The notes under the pieces: model-generated
Databases searched by the model: none
What the model was told of the DNA's origin: nothing
What the model saw: the letters and a program-made list of their open reading frames with translations, nothing else
In this document: positions 1-10,336 of the stretch, one piece after another
Position numbering within the stretch: position 1 is the first letter of the stretch
How the letters are laid out: each line of letters opens with the position of its first letter
Assembly: GCA_026018925.1 (NCBI GenBank)
Contig: JAKSZU010000002.1
Span: 49,713,337-49,777,336 of the forward strand
Length of the DNA stretch: 64,000 nucleotides
Source: Tupaia tana
Lineage: Eukaryota > Chordata > Mammalia > Scandentia > Tupaiidae
Direction of reading: 5' to 3'
Translations under genes and position numbers: made by a program

Positions 1-1530
1 TGTCCTGATGGAATGCTTTGCTACAAAGTGGCTACAGTGGGTAGGCTGGGAAGACACTGCAATCCTTCTTTGGGTCCTTACCCTTGGGGAAATTCCTCAC
101 TGAGTGTGTGATCTTGTTAGGACATAGGACTTTGCCTTTCACTGTGGAAGTCAAAGAGTTTGAATCTCATTCTTCATACCCTAACATATGGTGCAAGGGC
201 CCTGACCCTTGGCAGTAGGCCCTCCCACCGAGGTCTGTGGACCCCTGGATTGAAGGAAGAGCATCTGGGCAGCTTTCAGGGGCAACATGGTGTCTAGTAA
301 TGGTTTATAGGTGTCTGTGTGGGGGATGGAGTGGGGTGCTTTAGAAGCAGAGATGGTAACACCTTGGATAATCTTATGATCTGGCATCCTGAGCTCCTGG
401 GTTCCTGCCTGTTTTCCAAGCTTGCTTTCCCAGCCTCCTGGGATCTAGGAATTTCCCACCCTTTTAATTTCAACAATTTTGTCTTTAGATAGAGTTCATT
501 ACTGTTGCTTGCTAGCAAGAATCCTGACTGATACTACAAGGAAGCAGAGAGAGTGTTAGGCTCTGAAATCATGTTGCCAGGCCTCTTACTAAGTTTGCAT
601 CCTCTGAGAAATGCTTTTCATCTTCAAAGTCTTCATCTTTACTTCTGTAAAATGGGGCAGCACCAATACCCGTGTCATAGCACATGGTGAAAGTTGGATA
701 AAATAATCTCTCTAAAGTATTTAGCACAGTCTCTGCTGCAAAAGACACTCTTGATAAATAGCTTTTGTTACTACTAAAATTTTGTGTGATTGTCCATGTG
801 TTTAGGCCACAAAACTCTACCACCCACCACGTGAAGAGAACACTCCAGTGCCTACCTTGTGTTAAGTGCTACACTTCATTTTTTCCCAGGCTGGATTTTC
901 CTTTCTATTTTCTTTTTTGAGTTTTCTTTTTGCTTTGTTTTCCAGCTTAGGACTTCAGTGCCTTCCCACACAACATATCCTAAGACTTTCATTGGGGGAG
1001 TAGTTTTCTGTCATCATACCTGAACTTTCTTCTGTCTGTTCTCCTAGCTTATTGCTGGCTTCAGGCCTTCAAAATGAGCTCAGCTATGGCTGAAAAGGAC
1101 ATAACTGATTAAAGCAAGCATCCTTCTTCAGCATCTGGTACACAGATTTAGTAACCTTAATGCAGCTAAAAACAAACAAATGCATGGCTTATACCCCAAG
1201 ACTTATTATGGAATCTTTAATTTATTTAGCTTTTGATGGATTTTATTTTCTTCCACTGAAATATATAATGTCCTCTCATAGTTAAACTGCAAAATCTTTT
1301 CCACGCAACGTCCTCCCTCTGGGATGTAATAAAGAGACAACTTATGGCCCAACAGTACATTGGAGACAATTTTTCTGTGATAGAAAAAATGTTTTTTACT
1401 ACACATAATGTTTCTCAGAGGAGGTAGGTCAAAACATAGATATCAATCCTCTGTAGCCATTTACTGAATTCTATATTTGGTTGGAAAATAATAAAATGTA
1501 GTATGTTCCTATTTTCAAAATTTTTAATTT
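1..1530. other. Intergenic DNA left of the first recognised SINE
   Basis: No gene is visible. An old MIR lies at 600-795. The rest is AT-rich sequence with no repeat family I can name and no reading frame longer than chance. Confidence 0.6.
600..795 (+). mobile_element. MIR SINE fossil
   Basis: The order cttcatctttacttctgtaa, aatggggcagcacc, then a 'ttagcacag' and 'gataaatag' ending matches the 3' half of MIR, diverged as expected for a pre-eutherian element. Confidence 0.6.
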
Positions 1531-1700
1531 AAGACAGGGTCTTGCTCTGTTACAGTCTTCTGTCTCAGCCTCCTGAGCAGCTAGGACTACAGGTGTGAGC
1601 AAGCTTTTAGGATGGACTGGGAATCAAACCTAGGCTTCCCAAGTGGCCTCAGCCTGCCAACCAGCAGTGTCTTACCAGTACCCACCAACGTTGCTGGACT
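1531..1700 (-). mobile_element. Degraded SINE with a 7SL (Alu-like) part and a tRNA-like part
   Basis: Read on the minus strand it contains cacctgtagtcctagctgct followed by caggaggctgagac, then agcaagaccctgtctt and an A/T-rich tail. These are the signature blocks of 7SL-derived SINEs. The 5' side contains aggtttgattcccag, which looks like a B box. So this appears to be a tRNA/7SL composite SINE, the only one in the window. Such SINEs are confined to Euarchontoglires. Confidence 0.65.
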
Positions 1701-2136
1701 GTTACTTTTGTTATTATTTTTTTATGTTACTTTTGAGACTGAATATTTTGTCATAGCTGTCTTAATTTCCATAACAGTCATGCAAACATTAGAATAAAGA
1801 AAATTATTTACCATCCCTACATGCTCCTATTTTTTTTTTTTTTTAAAGTGATAATAGGGTGAACAGAGAGCAGAAGTGTAGTACAGGTGAATACACACCT
1901 GTGCTGTGTGGGAGTTGGCAGTTTGGGGAATTGTGTCTCAGATCAGCCATGTCCAATACGAGCCTGTGCTCAGTTACACTTTCCTAGGGGTGAAATAGGG
2001 ACAATAACAATGTCAAGGATGGTTGCAAGAAATAAATGGTGTAACTTAGGCAAATACCTCGCTCATAGGAGGAATTCAGTAACCAGGAATAGGTCACCAT
2101 AGGATGGTCAGAGTTTAACAATTTTAATGACATTTG

Positions 2137-2388
2137 GGACCAGCAGATGGAGTAATGGTTACATTGCTGGACTTGCATGTAGTTGACCACGGTTTGAGTC
2201 CTTGACCCAGAGGCTTAAAGCGCACACTGGGCACATGTATGTGTGTGCCCAAAATCCCTAGAGGAGACTGGAGGAGAAGGGATTGTGGTGTGGCCATTCC
2301 CCTTGGAGTGTAATTTCTCACTTTCTGTCTCTCTGTTTCTTTGTGTCTCTCTGGCAAGTGCACACGCCCTATAGCAAAAACCTTTTAA
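2137..2388 (+). mobile_element. tRNA-derived SINE-L copy
   Basis: It has the gggaccagcag head, a degraded B box (ggtttgagtcc), the body with 'gaggagaagggattg', a CT-rich stretch, 'ccctatagc' and an A-rich end. Its 20-bp target-site duplication is at 2117-2136 and 2388-2407, apparently perfect. Confidence 0.92.
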
Positions 2389-2746
2389 ACAATTTTAATG
2401 ACATTTGATTATCTAAAGGAAATACAGTATTATCATAAGCCTTCATTAGTATCAATTTGAATCAAATAAAGAGAAGAGTTCTGATTTCATCCAGGGATAT
2501 CATCAAGGAAGGCAGTGACATTGGAGATAATTCAGATAATCAGTTTTATTTATACTTATTGGAATTTTGATTAATCCCTGAAAAATGTTCTGTATTTCAG
2601 TTGGCCTTATGATGATATTTCTTTGGGACCATAACCCCACAAAACCATTTGGGTGATACTGTTTATATACTAAATAATTAGGCAGAAAATAACCCATAGT
2701 TATTTAAAGAGTCGGAAAACTCCATGAATTTTTTTTGTGACCATGT

Positions 2747-2972
2747 GTGCTTCCTAGAAAGAGAAAGAGAGAGAGAAGAAAAATGAGAAAGCACACCCTG
2801 TGGAAATTGGTCACACTGCAAACCTTTCTTTATCTTCCCATTCCTTTGGGATCTTGGGTTTGCATAGACACACAGCTTGTATATTTCTCAAGCTACTGGG
2901 TCCAGGGCTCAAACTGTGCAGTCAGGCCTATGGGATCTAGTCACCTTAACCACCATGCCATAGGTTAGCCCC
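2747..2972 (-). mobile_element. Older related SINE (SINE-O) copy
   Basis: Minus orientation: a GA-rich block, 'ttgggatcttggg', 'caagctactgggtccaggg', 'gggatctagtc' and 'caccatgccataggttagcccc' head complement. It follows the SINE-L plan with more divergence and a distinct head. Confidence 0.75.
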
Positions 2973-3617
2973 AAACCCCATGTTCTTAATGTTTAAAAGG
3001 AAATTTGAGCCATAAAGTTCTAACTGAACTCAATCTCTGTTTCACAAGACTGCTATGCTGGGAGATAAAATAACATCTCCGCAAAAACTGGTATCCATGT
3101 GGGGGGAGGAGGAAGAATGGCATTTACTCCACAACCATAGTCCTCTCTCCAGCTGGCATCCTCTGCGTAGAAGTTCTCGTGGAGTCTTGATCATTACATT
3201 TTGGGTGTAGGGTGTATTCTAATTCTGCAGTCTTTCAGAGCCACGTCTGTTCGTTCTCAGCCACACGTGAAACACACACGTTATGGTGGCAAGAGAGTAC
3301 TTACAGCCACTCCAGGCTCCTTGATGCCTACCACTGTGACTGCCTGTGTCATGTTGGGCAGGTCTGTTCTATAAGGCTCATTGCTGTTCTGGGGTTCATT
3401 TCAGAAGGGAGAGAAGCATGATCTCCACTCCTGCCCTCTGCCTTCAGATTTCTTCCAACCTATCCCACTTGTTTCCCAAATCCTAGGATACTGGGACTTG
3501 TTAGGAATCTGCACTGAAGTTCCTTCCAGTGTCGAAGCTCCTTTGTGCACCTGCTCCTTCTTTCTCCCAACCTCACGGAATCATGTGTTTTTTGTTTGTT
3601 TGTTGTTTTGATTTTTG
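2973..3617. other. Unassigned intergenic sequence
   Basis: I see no gene, tRNA or repeat family that I can name here. Open frames are short and lack any recognisable domain. Confidence 0.5.
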
Positions 3618-3864
3618 TTTTTTTTGAGAGGTTTTTGCTACAGGGTGTGTGCACTCGCCAGAAAGAGAAAGACAGAGAAACAGAAAGAGGGAAATCACCA
3701 GGGATGGCCACGCCGCAATCCTTTCTCCTCTATTCTCCTCTTGGGACCTTGGGCACGCACACACATGCACCTGGTGTGAGTTTAAGCCACTGCATCCAGG
3801 ACTCGAACCACGGTCAACTACATGGGAGTCCAGCGACATAGCCATTACTCTAACTGCTGGTCCC
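3618..3864 (-). mobile_element. tRNA-derived SINE-L copy, first of a pair at one site
   Basis: A full-length minus-strand copy, from the poly-T/'gaggtttttgctac' end to the 'ctaactgctggtccc' head complement. The flanking word gaatcatg occurs left of it (about 3579), right of it (about 3868), and again after the next copy. Confidence 0.92.
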
Positions 3865-3883
3865 ACAGAATCATGGTTTTCTT

Positions 3884-4131
3884 TTAAGAGGTTTTTGCTG
3901 TAGGGCGCGTGCGCTCGCCAGACAGACAGAGACAGAGAGACAGAAAGCGAGAAATCACTCCCCAGGGGGATGGCCACATCGCAATCCCTTCTCCTCCATT
4001 CTCCTCTCGGGATCTTGGGCACGCACGCACATGCGCTTGGCATGAGTTTTAAGCCACTGGGTCAGGGACGTGAACCGCGGTCAACTACATAGGAGTCCAG
4101 TGACATAGCCATTACACTAACTGCTGGTCCC
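3884..4131 (-). mobile_element. tRNA-derived SINE-L copy, second of a pair at one site
   Basis: Minus-strand full-length copy close behind the previous one. Both are bordered by the same agaatcatg target word, so the same spot was hit twice. Confidence 0.92.
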
Positions 4132-4351
4132 AGAATCATGTTTTTGAATTGGAAAAATTCCCTTGGGCTTATTGTTTCTTTTTCTGTATCTACTTTTTAT
4201 AACATAAACTTTATAATATGAATCCTTTGGGTCATTAGGTCTTGATACTCAAAATCTAGGCTTTTTAAACTTAAAGGAAAAGTTTTTTCTCAGATTATTG
4301 TTTCTGTCTTAAACTATCAAAGTCCCTTTTAAACATCAAAGGTCATGGACA

Positions 4352-4637
4352 GGGACTAGCAGATGGCATAATGGTTATGTTGCTGGGTTCCCACATCGTC
4401 AACTGTAGTTCAAGTCTCAGACATGATGGCTTAAAACTCAAGCCAGGCGTGTGCACGTTTATGTGTGTGTGTATGCGTGCACAAAATCCTAAGAGAAGAA
4501 TGTTGGCAAAGGGATCGTGGTGTCACTATCTCCCATGGGGGGTGGGGTGATTTCTTTCTTTCTGTCTCTCTTTTTCTCTCTGTCTCTCTGGTGAGCACAT
4601 GCACGCTATAACAAAAATCTCTCTTAAGAAAAAAAAG
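4352..4637 (+). mobile_element. tRNA-derived SINE-L copy, diverged
   Basis: It starts gggactagcagatgg and keeps the body landmarks (gggatcgtggtgtc) and the tail 'gctataacaaaaatctct'. The many substitutions suggest an older insertion. Confidence 0.88.
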
Positions 4638-4639
4638 AG

Positions 4640-6045
4640 TTCTAGACAACTGAAGTTTTCCTTATGAATTCTTTCATAACCATCCTTACCTTGAATCAGT
4701 GGATACCAAAGTCTAGTTCGAATGAATGAGTACATAAGATAGAAAGGAGTTAGTTGGTACAAACAAAACAAAACACTCCTTAATATATCAAAATTATCTC
4801 GCCACAAATGGAAGCTGTCTTATACCCAGCTCTGGTTTCTCCTTAGTTGTCTGGTCTAAATTATTTTCTAGTTAATGAGTTGAAAGACTGACTATACAAG
4901 TGAACAATGGCCAGACCATGTATAACAATAGACCTCTGATCCACAACTTCTGAGACAACAAACCAGGGAAGGAAAACCACCATCTCTGTCTTCAGTCAAC
5001 CCAGAATGGTTAGGACTTGGCCAGTGCCAGCCTACTTCCCAGTTCCTCACCTCCATTCCCTGTCCAACCAGGACGGTCAGAGAGCCAGTTATGCTCCCTT
5101 AGCCAATCACATAGGATGCCCATGCCTGTTAGCTGTCTTTTTGGTTAGTCCTCCTCTAAATTCTTCATGCAGCAACTTCCTCTAGGAGCACACCTGATGT
5201 CTTTCTTTGTTTTTCCACTACAAACTTAATTACTCCCATGCCTGCCTTTGAGTTTCTGCAAATGCAAGTGATGGTGGCTGACACTCTTGCTCTAAATAAA
5301 TAGTCATTGTTTTTGTTCTGGTGGTAGTCATTTATTTCCACAGATTTAATATACATAAAGCTGTTATATTCAGGCATGCACAATTGATAGTTTATTTTTA
5401 TTTATTTTTCTTTAGCATAGAGACATTTGGAGTAAATAAATAATTGGGTTTGACTTTTGCTTTTTTGGGTAATAATTAAAAATAATAACTTGAAATGACT
5501 TTTTCCTTAAATTTATAGGTACTAGTATAGTTGTCTCAATGGATATAATTGCACTATTTGTGAAAGTGTATACCAAAAATCCAATTTTTAGAATTTAAAA
5601 TTATTGCATTTTAGTAAGTTACTATTAATAGGGACCCTACTGTACATTATGTGGTCATTACTAGTCCTATTTCACAAATGGAGAAATGAAACAATGTAAA
5701 GACTTGCTCAAGTCCTCACTGGTAAAGGATGAAGCCCCTCATTCTCCTACAAAGAATCTTGTCTGTTTGAAGCCACTAGCTGGGGAGCTTATGTCCTGTG
5801 ATTCATGGAAAACCTCATTCTACTGGAAAGGTTGTGGTCTTCATTTTGCATGCCAAAGGAGGTGAGGATGTTCTGGGAATAGCAAGAAAGGGAGAGGACC
5901 CCACTCAGAGATGTTAACCTGGTGGGTTAACCTAGCTGGGTTAGCCTGGTGTTTAATGGCAAATTGTGGAGCTGGAAGGAAACTTAGGCCTTTCTATGCA
6001 AAGGAAAATGTCTTTTTTACTGTGTGTTTGTCCATACCGCTCTTA
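4640..6045. other. Intergenic sequence, mostly unassigned
   Basis: AT-rich sequence without a recognisable gene. A probable MIR remnant on the minus strand lies at about 5630-5740 (cacaaatggagaaatgaaac). Nothing else is named. Confidence 0.5.
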
Positions 6046-6049
6046 AAAT

Positions 6050-6515
6050 AAAATCCTGATCCTTTACCATGGTCTACAGGGTCCATATAATCTGACCCCT
6101 ACATTCCTCACTACCACATTCCAGATACATTCCAATTTCTCAAACATATCCATTCTTCAGCTCCTTTACGGTTCTGATTGGAACACTTTCCTCCAGGATT
6201 TTGAGGTATCTGCATGGATAGTTTCTTCTCATCTTTTCTGTTTCAAGTCTGTTTCACCTCATAGAGGTCTTTGATGACTATTTTAGTTAAAGCAGACCTC
6301 CTTTCCCTATATCCACCCTCTATAACATTTTTCTTTTATGTCATCTATCTGGACCTAAAATGATCTTCTTTATTACTTGTTTGCTTGTTTATTGTCCCAT
6401 TCTCAGACTGTAAACTTCATGAGATTTGGGAACTTGTCTGTTATATTTGCTGCTAAATCCTAAACCATCCCAAAGAGTGCCTGGGCCTTCAGTACAAATT
6501 TGTTGAATAAGTGAT
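6050..6515 (+). mobile_element. L2 LINE 3' fragment
   Basis: Typical L2 landmarks appear in order: tggaacactttcctccagg, 'atctgcatgg', 'gtttcacctcatagaggtc', 'cttgtttgcttgtttattg', 'actgtaaacttcatgag' and an end near 'tttgttgaataag'. L2 is an ancient mammalian LINE. Confidence 0.75.
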
Positions 6516-6525
6516 TGAATAACTT

Positions 6526-6942
6526 GGGGCTGGCAGGTGGCATGGTGGATAAGGATGCTGGACCCCCACATGCCTGACTGCGGTTGAAGTCCCAGAACTT
6601 GTGGCTTGCTTTCTCACTTTCTTTTTTATAAAAAAAATTATTATTTTATTTAACTTTATCAATTATTTATTTCAGTTTGACCAGAGAGGGAGAGAGAGAG
6701 GAGAGTAAGAGAAAAAGTAAGAAAGCAAACTGCCAGGTCCAGGACCTGAACTGTGGTTGTCCATGTGGAAGTCCAATGCCCTTAACCACCATGCCACCTG
6801 CCAGCCCCACTTTCTCACTTTCTCTTTCCTTCTCTCACTCTCTTGCCGTGTCCCTCTCTGGTCTAATTTAAATAAATAAATAAATAAGTAAGTAAATAAA
6901 TAAATAAATAAATGTAAATAAAATAATTCTTTAAAAAAAACA
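6526..6942 (+). mobile_element. SINE-S copy interrupted by a second SINE-S
   Basis: The left part has ggggctggcaggtggcatgg; the right part resumes at about 6809 with 'actttctcactttctc' and runs to 'ctggtctaattt' and a TAAA-rich tail. The outer duplication is gattgaataact (about 6512) versus aattgaataact (about 6942). Confidence 0.9.
6628..6808 (-). mobile_element. SINE-S copy nested inside another SINE-S
   Basis: A minus-strand copy from an AT-rich tail and 'agtttgaccagagaggg' to 'ccacctgccagcccc'. It duplicates host sequence ctttctcactttct on both sides, showing insertion into the older SINE-S in opposite orientation. Confidence 0.9.
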
Positions 6943-7012
6943 ATTGAATAACTCATAAACCCTAGCTGAGAATCTGATGACAGATATGTACCTATTACTC
7001 AGAAAAAATGCA

Positions 7013-7283
7013 CCAAGAGTCCAGCAGTTAGTGTAATGGCTATGTTGCTGAACTCCAATGTAGTCAACCGCAGTTCGATTCCTGGACCCGGAGGCTTAAA
7101 CTCACACCGGGTGCATGTGCGCGTGTGCCCAAGATCCTGAAAGGAGAATGGAGGAGAAGGGATTGGGGTGTGGCCATGCCCCCTGGGGGGGTGATTTCTC
7201 GTTTTCTATCTCTCTGTCTCTGTCTGTCTGGTGAGTGCACATGCCCTATAGCAAAAACCTCTCAAAAAAAAAAAAAAAAAAAC
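7013..7283 (+). mobile_element. tRNA-derived SINE-L copy
   Basis: Full length: head agtccagcagttagtg, B box 'agttcgattcc', body, 'ccctatagcaaaaacc' and a run of about 20 A. Confidence 0.93.
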
Positions 7284-7659
7284 AAAACCACTGAATTTAA
7301 TGCACTAATATAATTTCAGAAGGTTCCATAGCCCTGAAAGCTTATCTGTTGACCCCTCACCCCTCCACCCTGGTGGAAATCTCTGATTTACAATTATGTT
7401 GTTTTATTCTCTTTGAAATTGTTTCTAGAATTTTGTTCTTTGCAATTAAACATGAATAAGAATTATGAAAGTATGTTTTACATGAATAAAACAAATCACA
7501 GGCCAATTGCTGCTTATTGATTTTGAATAAAATAGGCTCCCAATATTTACATTAATGGGTCCTACTGACCACATTTGAATGAACTGAAGATAACTTTTGT
7601 GGCACAAACATGAAATGCTTAGACGTATCCAATTCTCTTTTTTTGTGTGTGATTTGGGA

Positions 7660-8000
7660 GTATTAAACTTCCTAGCTTCCCTAACAGTTGAGCAGAGACA
7701 TATGTCTAATTCTAGCCAATGGGGGCTGGGGAGGGGGTAATGGGTGTGACATTTGTTACTGCCAGGCTAAAGCATTTGATTGCTGGTGTGAGCTCCTTCA
7801 GGGTCCTACCTTCCTCTAGAGTAGTAACTGTGGAAGCATATGCTATTATAGAGGTGCAGTACCAAGCCATCACTCTCTAGAGAGTCACATAGCTCTTCAG
7901 CTGACTGTTTGAATAAGGAATACAAACCTTTGTTATTTTAAGTTCCTGAGATTTTCTGATCATTTGTTATTGTGGCAAAACTCAATGTACCTAGTACACC
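7660..8000 (+). mobile_element. Possible MaLR-type LTR fragment
   Basis: The right end (ttattttaagttcctgagat, 'tttgttattgtggcaaaac') resembles the 3' part of MLT1/MST-type LTRs. The remainder is too diverged to assign. It is a non-coding LTR remnant. Confidence 0.35.
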
Positions 8001-8163
8001 TCTGATTAGAAAATAGGCTGTTATTTTATATATCATTGAGGGAAAAAAAGACGTCACTTATAATTGCAAGAATTCAGATGCATCATAATCTCAGAGATTT
8101 TAAAATGTGAGAAAATATGGGCCTTAGAATAGATAAAAAACACGTTGTTAAAGAAATTAATTA

Positions 8164-8458
8164 GGGGACCTGCAGTTAGCATAATGGCTATGTCGCTGGA
8201 CTCCCATGTAGTCGACCGCGGTTCACGTCCCGGACCTGGTGGCTTAAAACTCACGCCAGGCGCGTGTGCGTGCGTGCCCAAGATCCCGAGAGGAGAATGG
8301 AGGAGAAGGGACTGCGGCGTGGCCATCCCCCCTGGGGGGTGATTTCTCGCTTTCTGTCTCTCTGTCTCTCTCTGTCTGTCTGGTGAGCGCACGCGCCCTA
8401 TAGCGATAAACCTCTCCAAAAAAAAATTTTTTTTTTAATTTTAAAAAAATTTAAAAAA
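8164..8458 (+). mobile_element. tRNA-derived SINE-L copy, nearly consensus
   Basis: Nearly intact body and promoter boxes. The tail is complex (A run, T run, then 'ttaaaaaaatttaaaa'). The target duplication aagaaattaatta flanks it on both sides (ends 8163 and 8472). Confidence 0.94.
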
Positions 8459-8474
8459 AAAGAAATTAATTAAA

Positions 8475-8880
8475 GCAGATTAGCATAGCGTTAAGAACTC
8501 CAAAGCCTGAGTCATAGAAAGTTATGGGTTCAAATCCCAATACTTACTAGTTTGTGTCTTAGAAGCTGTGTAAACCAGGGCCAGGTGGTTAAGGCACTGG
8601 ACACTTCTACATGGCCAACCACTGTTCAAGTCCTGGACCTGGTGGCTTGCTTTCTCACTTTCTCTCTCTCTCTCTCTCTCTGTATGTGTCTCACTGGTCA
8701 AATAAAAATAAATGAATAAATAAATACAATGAAACAAGCAATTATTTTTTTTTTTAAAAAAAGAAGAAGCTATGTAAGCCTTAGCTTCTTCATCTGTGAG
8801 ATATGCATGATAGTAAAAGTGACCTTACAGGGTTTCATGAAAACTAAGGGAGATCATTTTTACAATCTGTGTGGCATCGT
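8475..8880 (+). mobile_element. MIR fossil split by a SINE-S
   Basis: The left part has gcatagcgttaagaac and 'tatgggttcaaatccc', a tRNA-like MIR head. The right part has 'gccttagcttcttcatctg' and ends near 8880. The SINE-S at 8574-8764 separates the halves, and rejoining across its duplication restores the MIR order. Confidence 0.8.
8574..8764 (+). mobile_element. SINE-S copy inserted in a MIR
   Basis: Head ggccaggtggttaaggc, 'gcttgctttctcac', a CT run, 'actggtcaaat' and a TAAA tail. Duplication agaagctgtgtaa (8561-8573) versus agaagctatgtaa (8765-8777). Confidence 0.95.
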
Positions 8881-9317
8881 AATTATGTCACATATTTTAG
8901 TCAGCCATATTTGGTTAGAGCACAGGGCTTGCTCAAGATGAACATTCATTTCAAACAATGTACAGGAAAGCTTTTTGAGTTTGTTATTAGGCAATGTGAA
9001 TTAATCAGCAACTATTTATGAATTCTTCACCAGGCATGAGGACTGGGCCTCTGAGTTAGGTGTGATCAAACAAGATAACAAAGAAGTAGATTTTGAGATT
9101 GAACATCTGAGGCAGGACACTCTGGGGTCTTTCCATCTCCTCTCAAAGTGAATCCAGCTAGAATGAGCATCAAGCCCAGCCCAAAGAGTTAAAGAAATCA
9201 CAGAAATGTATCGGCAGAACATATGAAAGATCATCCCTATACTCGTGTTGGTGACTGGCAGTATAGGGAACATTGAGGACTGCGTAATGGTATGTCTGCA
9301 ACTTTGGATGTCAGATC

Positions 9318-9358
9318 TGGGGTGTGTGTGTGTGTGTGTGTGTGTATGTGGGTGTGTG
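9318..9358 (+). repeat. GT microsatellite
   Basis: An uninterrupted (GT)n core followed by a degenerate 'atgtgggtgtgtgg'. Confidence 0.95.
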
Positions 9359-10272
9359 GAGAGGGAGCACACTGGTGGTTGGGGAGCATCAGGCTGTTCA
9401 TTATGACAGAAGGGCACCTTTTCCGAGATATGTGTATGTATTTTTTTTTTTTTTACCCACATACTCTTACAGACTGAAACTATCCAGGGAATATTATATC
9501 CGCTGTATATCCAAATTCATGAAGCAACAACTGTCTTCACCTCTGGTACATTCAAAAAAAAAAAAAAAGTCTTTAACAAGGTGTGACGATCATTAGTTCT
9601 GCAGCTCATTCCTGATTAAAAACGTTCCTCAAACCCACTTTCTGAGTGTTCATTCTGTCACTAAAGATGTGCATTGTGAACTCGAATACAACATTCTCAC
9701 TTGGGTTTTCTGGAGGACATATGCCTGAGAAAGAACAGGTGGCTGATTAACACTATTTTAATTAAATGCCTGGACCATCAGACTAAGTCATTTTCTTTAA
9801 AGGAAGTTTAGCTGCCTCTAAATATAGCTCTGGACTGCAGTTTACCTTTTCTGTTTCTTTTATTCTTAAGTTGTGAAACTGTATCTTAGGACCTGGGGTA
9901 TATACCTTGTTATTTGATATCAGCTAAACAAGAGTGAAGCAATTGTAATGATTCTGGCACCAAAGGAAACAGAGGGGATGTAAACATGTCTCCAAAAGAC
10001 AAAGAGCTTCTTTTTGTGTACAGTTTACATCAAATGTCCCCACAGTTTCAGAATACCCAAAAGTAAAAAAAAAAAGTTTTCCACTACTTTTCTCATTAAA
10101 GACCAAGAGGACAAAACAAACAAACGAACAAGCAAACTGACTCCAACTCGCATACTATTTATCAGATGACTTGGATGAAATTAAAAAAACTCAAAGACGT
10201 TCCCTCTCCCTCCCAGAAACAGCATTAGGAAGATACTTCCCACCGCTAAATATACCCAGGCACTCTGAAATG

Positions 10273-10274
10273 TG

Positions 10275-10312
<38 letters not shown>

Positions 10313-10336
10313 CCAGCGCGTGCGTTGGGGGGGGGG
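10273..10336 (+). repeat. TG microsatellite followed by a G10 run
   Basis: About 18 TG units end in 'tatgccagcgcgtgcg', followed by ten consecutive G residues. It lies about 2.1 kb upstream of the likely SOBP leader. It could adopt Z-DNA or quadruplex-like forms, which is inference. Confidence 0.9.

Noticed and set aside
3573..4043. A 156-codon minus-strand frame
   Set aside because: It spans two SINE-L copies.
8165..8240. A tRNA-like sequence with A and B boxes (and similar heads elsewhere)
   Set aside because: These are SINE heads: the fold is incomplete and they continue into SINE bodies with target duplications. I call no functional tRNA gene.
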